Made by a program: the position numbers and the translations under genes. Source: Rubrobacter sp. (GTDB lineage: Bacteria > Actinomycetota > Rubrobacteria > Rubrobacterales > Rubrobacteraceae). Taken from it: 11,025 bases of DNA. The stretch is taken from NCBI GenBank assembly GCA_013815485.1, contig JACDGB010000025.1:1-11025 (forward strand), written 5' to 3'. The notes beneath the pieces are model-generated. The model was not told the origin of the DNA. It searched no databases and saw only the letters and a program-made list of their open reading frames with translations. Below are positions 7,890 through 11,025 of the stretch, piece after piece. How positions within the stretch are numbered: position 1 is the first letter of the stretch; the number at the start of each line of letters is the position of its first letter.

Positions 7890-8957
7890 ATGCTATTGGA
7901 GAAGTACACGACTACCGTTGTTGGCGCCCACAGCGTCCCGCGCTGGTACGAGGTTCTGGAGAGGCAAGTCGAGGCTGGTGCTCTGTCCGGGGCCGAGATG
8001 GCTGATGTCCAGTTTCGGGCGAGCCAGGGGGCGATAGCCGACCAGGATGCGGCGGGCATAGACGTGGTCACGGGCGGCGAGATGCACCGCCGCACCAACA
8101 ACCGTCACGCGCCGCCCAACGCCATGCTCAACTTCTTCTGGCAGAAGATTCCCGGTTTCTCGGGCGAGACGCGCCCGAAGCCGATCACGCCGAAAGACGA
8201 GAGCGTAACACATCCTGGCGCCGTCCTCACCGGCAAGGTCGGGTACGGGGATCTCGGTCTGGTGGACGAGTTTCAGATGGTGTCGAGGTTCGCCCGCGGG
8301 GAGCCGAAGGTGACCATGACCGGCCCGCACATGCTCGCCAAAGTGGCCCACGACGAGCATTATGATGATATCGCGGCCTTTATGATGGATCTCGCGGAGG
8401 TTATCAACCGGAACTTCAAGGCGCTTGAGGAGGCTGGCTGTCGGCACGTCCAGATAGACGAGCCGCTCTTCGCAGCCGTGGATCGGCCCGAGGTCGAGGC
8501 GGCGGTCGAGGCCGTGAATCGGGCTTTCGATGGCATTGGCATGAACAAATGGGTGCATATTTGCCAGGGCAATTACTCGGTCAGCGAGGAGTTCGATTCG
8601 GGGGACCAGATCGGCCACCGCTACTTCGATTTCGGTGACTATCCGGCCGACGCCATCGTCCGTATTGATTGCGACGCGCTGATGGTGGAGCACGACTTCG
8701 CCGACCGCTACGAAGGAGTCTTGAACAACCAGCAACTCGCTATCGGCGCGGCGGACGTGCAGAGCAAGAGCGTCGAATCGGTGGGTCAGATAATCGAGCG
8801 CATCGAGGCGCAAAGATGGCTCACTCCGGAGCAAACACTCATCACCAGCTCATGCGGAATGAACCACCTGCCCCGCGAGGTGGCGTTCGGCAAGCTCCAG
8901 GCAATGGCCGACGCCGGAACCGCGCTGCGCGGCGGTCGTACCTCTGCCCCGTCCTGA
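7890..8957 (+). CDS. Core MetE-like (cobalamin-independent methionine synthase II family) methyltransferase
   Basis: A 355-residue UroD/MetE-fold protein corresponding only to the C-terminal catalytic half of classical MetE (about 750 residues). It begins with TTTVVGAHSVPRW, the counterpart of the VGSxPR segment, contains DVVTGGEMHRR and the QIDEPLF strand, and carries a zinc-site pattern of His223-x-Cys225 (VHICQG), a candidate Glu267 (LMVEHDF), and Cys322 (SSCGMNH). The substrate-thiol chemistry of the family is therefore probably retained. Stand-alone proteins of this size include folate-independent methionine synthases (the Mes families), epoxyalkane:coenzyme M transferase, and many uncharacterised actinobacterial members; I cannot choose between them. 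Placement after metH suggests homocysteine or another sulfur compound as methyl acceptor. The methyl donor is unknown. It has a strong own ribosome-binding site and possibly its own promoter. Confidence 0.88.
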   Translation: MLLEKYTTTVVGAHSVPRWYEVLERQVEAGALSGAEMADVQFRASQGAIADQDAAGIDVVTGGEMHRRTNNRHAPPNAMLNFFWQKIPGFSGETRPKPITPKDESVTHPGAVLTGKVGYGDLGLVDEFQMVSRFARGEPKVTMTGPHMLAKVAHDEHYDDIAAFMMDLAEVINRNFKALEEAGCRHVQIDEPLFAAVDRPEVEAAVEAVNRAFDGIGMNKWVHICQGNYSVSEEFDSGDQIGHRYFDFGDYPADAIVRIDCDALMVEHDFADRYEGVLNNQQLAIGAADVQSKSVESVGQIIERIEAQRWLTPEQTLITSSCGMNHLPREVAFGKLQAMADAGTALRGGRTSAPS

Positions 8958-8961
8958 TACA

Positions 8962-9001
8962 GAGTTCGGGAGTCGAGGGCTCATCTTCGGCTCCCGAACT
9001 C
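8962..9001. terminator. Hairpin between convergent genes, probable bidirectional terminator
   Basis: GAGTTCGGGAG (8962-8972) and CTCCCGAACTC (8991-9001) form a perfect 11-bp inverted repeat with an 18-nt loop. It sits in the 62-nt gap between the stop codons of the plus-strand MetE-like gene and the minus-strand terpene gene. No T-run is present on either strand, so efficiency as an intrinsic terminator is uncertain, but symmetry and position fit a shared end signal. Confidence 0.6.
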
Positions 9002-9019
9002 ACCAACGTAGCGAACCGT

Positions 9020-10009
9020 TTACCCGAATTCGTCATCGCCGGGCAGCAATGGTAGCCACGTCCCGGTGAGCGGATCCATGCGACCGACGCCGAGGGTGAT
9101 GCCGGAGAACCGTTCGTTGTGGGCGACGAGCGCCGCCTGAGCGTCGCTGGAGAGTGAGCTATAGTCCGCGACTTCTGGCTCGCGGCGGGTCACGAGATGG
9201 TCATGGAGTATGCCGCGCAACTGCGGTTCGGTGAGGCCGGGCGAGGGGTTCAGGGTGTAGTAGAGGTCTTCTTTCCCCGTCGCCAGGAGGGGTACGTCGA
9301 AGAGCTGGGGTTGGAGGAAGCCCAGGTACAGGCTCAGGTCAGGGAGTGAGATGCCGTAGTACGCATGGATCAGCTCGCGCCGATCCGGCGTCCGGCCGTG
9401 TTCGGCGGCGAACTCGACGCTCAGGCGCGAGATGGCCGGATAGGGTTCGTCGGCGAAGAGCCCTATCATGAGCAATGGGCCTTCCCCCGAGGCAGTGGCG
9501 GACTCGAGGCTCTCGCACGCCCGCAGCACTGGACGCAGGCTCGGGGTGTCAAGCATCTCTTCGTAATCTCCGTAGAAGCGTACCCGCAACCCGGCTTCGA
9601 ACATCTCCCGGTAGAGTACGTCCTCCGCCAGGCCGGAGAGACCGCCGAGGACGTACTCCATGTAGGCTTCCCCCCGTTCGAGCAATTCTCCGCCGAAGAG
9701 CGGAGCCATGATCACGCGTACCCCATGAGCGAAGACCATCCGGTGGCACTCGGCCTGCCGACGCGCCAGGGTAGTCAGGTAATCTCGGTCGTCATCGGGA
9801 TGGCTGCGCCGGTGCGACAAGTACCAGCGGCGCGTGCCGTTGAACGGCCACCCCATGACCACGGGGATTTCGAAGCCTTCCACCCAACGCGCCACGCGCT
9901 CCTCGGGCCATTCCAGCAACTCCGGCAACGAAGGCGGAGAGTGCGCGGATTCTGGCTCCGGCTGCGCGCGCGAGTCCAGCCTCTTTTCCTCTGAATCGCC
10001 ACGGCTCAT
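9020..10009 (-). CDS. Tuberculosinol synthase-like (Rv3378c family) diterpene synthase with cis-prenyltransferase fold
   Basis: A 329-residue protein from ATG 10009, chosen because AGGAG lies 7 nt upstream; a GTG two codons earlier is only 1 nt from it. From memory of the family it matches Mycobacterium tuberculosis Rv3378c along most of its length: WPFNGTRRW (55-62 region; Rv3378c FPFDGTRRW), FAHGVRVIMAPLF, LLERG, RFYGDYEE (144-151), GRTPDRRELIHAYYG, PLLATGKEDLYYTLNPS, and LRGILHDHL near the C-terminus. Rv3378c converts tuberculosinyl diphosphate to tuberculosinol and isotuberculosinol; a Herpetosiphon relative makes kolavelool. The divergently placed class II cyclase is the expected partner. 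Oddities: Asn57 replaces the aspartate of the DGTRRW motif, and GGELLE (106-111) replaces the SDDLLD acidic motif. Tyr77 appears to align with Rv3378c Tyr51. A Pro/Glu-rich N-terminal extension of about 23 residues precedes the core. It is too divergent to be a housekeeping undecaprenyl diphosphate synthase. Confidence 0.85.
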   Translation of the reverse strand: MSRGDSEEKRLDSRAQPEPESAHSPPSLPELLEWPEERVARWVEGFEIPVVMGWPFNGTRRWYLSHRRSHPDDDRDYLTTLARRQAECHRMVFAHGVRVIMAPLFGGELLERGEAYMEYVLGGLSGLAEDVLYREMFEAGLRVRFYGDYEEMLDTPSLRPVLRACESLESATASGEGPLLMIGLFADEPYPAISRLSVEFAAEHGRTPDRRELIHAYYGISLPDLSLYLGFLQPQLFDVPLLATGKEDLYYTLNPSPGLTEPQLRGILHDHLVTRREPEVADYSSLSSDAQAALVAHNERFSGITLGVGRMDPLTGTWLPLLPGDDEFG

Positions 10010-10016
10010 AACCACT

Positions 10017-10021
10017 CTCCT
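10017..10021 (-). promoter_or_regulatory. Shine-Dalgarno sequence of the tuberculosinol synthase-like gene
   Basis: AGGAG on the minus strand, 7 nt before ATG 10009. This spacing fits ATG 10009 and excludes the in-frame GTG at 10015. Confidence 0.7.
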
Positions 10022-10065
10022 GGGGTATATCGGCGTCGTCGGGGACGGCCTTTAGTGGGCCGCCG

Positions 10066-10094
10066 TTGCATGCTGGTGCGCGAGAGTATACGAT
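10066..10094. promoter_or_regulatory. Possible overlapping divergent promoters for the two terpene genes
   Basis: The 173-nt region between the divergent genes must drive both. On the plus strand TTGCAT (10066-10071) and TACGAT (10089-10094) are 17 nt apart, matching 3 of 6 and 4 of 6 consensus positions. On the minus strand TATACT (10090-10085) is a good -10 hexamer, with a poor TTCTCC 17 nt upstream. Both share the palindrome GTATAC. The boxes are weak and the call is tentative; a shared regulator binding here would co-control the pair. Confidence 0.3.
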
Positions 10095-10100
10095 TCGGGT

Positions 10101-10126
10101 GCGATCCGGAGAAACCGAAGGATCGC
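10101..10126 (+). promoter_or_regulatory. Stem-loop in the leader of the diterpene cyclase gene
   Basis: GCGATC (10101-10106) pairs with GATCGC (10121-10126), and CGG (10107-10109) with CCG (10115-10117) inside it, with an AAG bulge and AGAAA loop. It lies just 5' of the Shine-Dalgarno-like GAGGGGG at 10131-10137. It could be an RNA structure in the leader or an operator-like inverted repeat. No known motif is recognised. Confidence 0.3.
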
Positions 10127-10141
10127 GGTCGAGGGGGTTTG

Positions 10142-10171
10142 ATGGGGATTCGCATAGCGATCAGGGACTGA
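10142..10171 (+). CDS. Possible 9-codon leader ORF upstream of the cyclase
   Basis: ATG 10142 follows GAGGGGG (10131-10137) with a 4-nt spacer, a better initiation signal than that of the cyclase itself. It encodes MGIRIAIRD and stops at TGA 10169-10171, 11 nt before the cyclase GTG at 10183. It is in a different frame from the cyclase. Translational coupling would explain how a gene with a weak ribosome-binding site is translated. It may also be fortuitous; a sequencing indel that hides a true fused start is a further possibility. Confidence 0.25.
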   Translation: MGIRIAIRD

Positions 10172-10182
10172 GGCGCACTCGC

Positions 10183-11025
10183 GTGCGTCTCTCCGCCTAC
10201 CTGGATTTCGCGGCCGGAGAACTGCTGCGGTCGGATCTCTCCTACCTCACGCAGGCGACGGATTACGACACCTCCTGGGCGGCGCGGCTCAGGAACGCTG
10301 ACGGTTCCCTGGCGTATCCGGGTTTGCTAGTGGGCCTGACAAACCGCCAGCACCCCGACGGGAGCTGGGGCGGGAGCGTGCCCTACGCTTACGACCGCAT
10401 GCTGACCACCCTGTCGGTCGTGCTGCTTCTGGCGCGGGTCGGGAACCGGGAGCAAGACCAGGAGCAACGGGAGGCCGGACAACGCTACATCTGGTTGAAC
10501 GCCGCCACGCTGGAGCGCGAGGCGCATCGCACGGTGGGCTTCGAGATGATCCTGCCGACCCTCCTCCGGGAAGGCGAGGATTTGGGCCTCGACCTGCCAT
10601 ACGCCCAGCTCCGTCACTACGACGAAGAGCGGCGAAAGAAGTTGAGCCTGCTGCCTGCGGAGCGGCTTTTCAAGCGCCGCACGACCGCCCTGTTCTCACT
10701 CGAAGCCTTCGCCGGCAGGGCCGACCTCGACGATGTCGCGGGCCTGCTCTCCGGTGACGGGTCCGTGGCAGGCTCGCCCTCGTCCACGGCCTGGTTTCTG
10801 GGACAGGCGCCGGACTGGCGGGAGCAGCATCCGCAAAGCGCCGCGTACCTGGAGGGGCTGATGCCGCTCTACGACGCGGGCCTGCCGACGATGGCCCCAT
10901 ACGACGTGTTCGCGCGGGCCTGGGTACTCTACTACCTGGACCGCGGCGGCGTGCTCGACGGCCACGAGGAGCTATCGAGGCCCCACCACGAGTATCTGCT
11001 GAAGCGATGGACCCCCGGCGGCGTG
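10183..11025 (+). CDS. Class II diterpene cyclase (Rv3377c / copalyl diphosphate synthase-like), 3'-truncated by window edge
   Basis: The first 281 residues of an open frame running off the window. It would protonate and cyclise GGPP to a bicyclic diterpenyl diphosphate such as halimadienyl, kolavenyl or copalyl diphosphate. Family marks in order: YDTSWAARL near residue 28, the QHPDGSWGG repeat motif (about 58-66), PYAYDRMLTTLSV, TVGFEMILPTLL, LGLDLPY, and SPSSTAWFL (about 196-204), all typical of class II (squalene-hopene-cyclase-fold) diterpene cyclases. The catalytic DxDD/DxDT motif is expected at about residue 290-300, just beyond the window. The frame is open back to 10012 with no ATG. 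GTG 10183 is chosen because it leaves 27 residues before YDTSW, as in Rv3377c, and TGAGG stands 9 nt upstream; GTG 10099 and TTG 10066 are possible but lack a ribosome-binding site. It faces away from the tuberculosinol synthase-like gene, its likely pathway partner. Confidence 0.86.
   Translation, partial: MRLSAYLDFAAGELLRSDLSYLTQATDYDTSWAARLRNADGSLAYPGLLVGLTNRQHPDGSWGGSVPYAYDRMLTTLSVVLLLARVGNREQDQEQREAGQRYIWLNAATLEREAHRTVGFEMILPTLLREGEDLGLDLPYAQLRHYDEERRKKLSLLPAERLFKRRTTALFSLEAFAGRADLDDVAGLLSGDGSVAGSPSSTAWFLGQAPDWREQHPQSAAYLEGLMPLYDAGLPTMAPYDVFARAWVLYYLDRGGVLDGHEELSRPHHEYLLKRWTPGGV

Noticed and set aside
9365..9994. 209-residue plus-strand open frame opposite the tuberculosinol synthase-like gene
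   Set aside because: It is the complement of a gene with clear family similarity and shows no domain of its own.
9020..10009. Assignment as a housekeeping undecaprenyl diphosphate synthase (UppS)
   Set aside because: The catalytic DGNxRW motif reads NGTRRW and the RxxxExR region expected near the C-terminus of UppS is not recognisable. The TGKxxLYxT and ILxDH blocks match Rv3378c much better.

Overview
The window reads as chromosomal DNA from a high-GC Gram-positive-like bacterium. I favour an actinobacterium of the Rubrobacter type. The reasons are the GC-rich codon use with TTG and GTG starts, the carotenoid genes, and a SAM-I riboswitch ahead of methionine genes. The genus is inference; Chloroflexota cannot be excluded. 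No transposons, tRNA or rRNA genes, CRISPR arrays or long repeats were seen, and nearly all of the sequence is coding.

Left part (1-1888): the C-terminal portion of a CrtI-type phytoene desaturase, followed 5 nt later by a complete CrtB phytoene synthase. Together they turn geranylgeranyl diphosphate (GGPP) into a coloured C40 carotenoid backbone.

Centre (about 1866-8957): a methionine/methyl-group block. A likely promoter at the end of crtB drives a leader with a clear SAM-I riboswitch (1933-2072). It controls a fused homocysteine methyltransferase/methylene-tetrahydrofolate reductase (YitJ type; the real start is probably TTG 2163, outside the aptamer). The full-length cobalamin-dependent methionine synthase metH follows 26 nt later. 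After 109 nt containing a possible internal promoter comes a third enzyme, a short 'core' MetE-like protein that keeps the zinc ligands but lacks the N-terminal half of classical MetE. A hairpin at 8962-9001 closes the block and sits between convergent genes.

Right part (9020-11025): two divergent genes that I consider the most interesting content. The minus-strand gene closely resembles tuberculosinol synthase (Rv3378c) of Mycobacterium tuberculosis, an unusual diterpene synthase with a cis-prenyltransferase fold. The plus-strand gene, cut off by the window end, is a class II diterpene cyclase of the Rv3377c/copalyl diphosphate synthase type. Together they look like a compact two-step diterpene pathway that converts GGPP to a bicyclic diphosphate and then to a diterpene alcohol. 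Several acidic residues thought to matter in Rv3378c are changed here, so the product or chemistry may differ. Both this pair and the crt genes would draw on the same GGPP pool.
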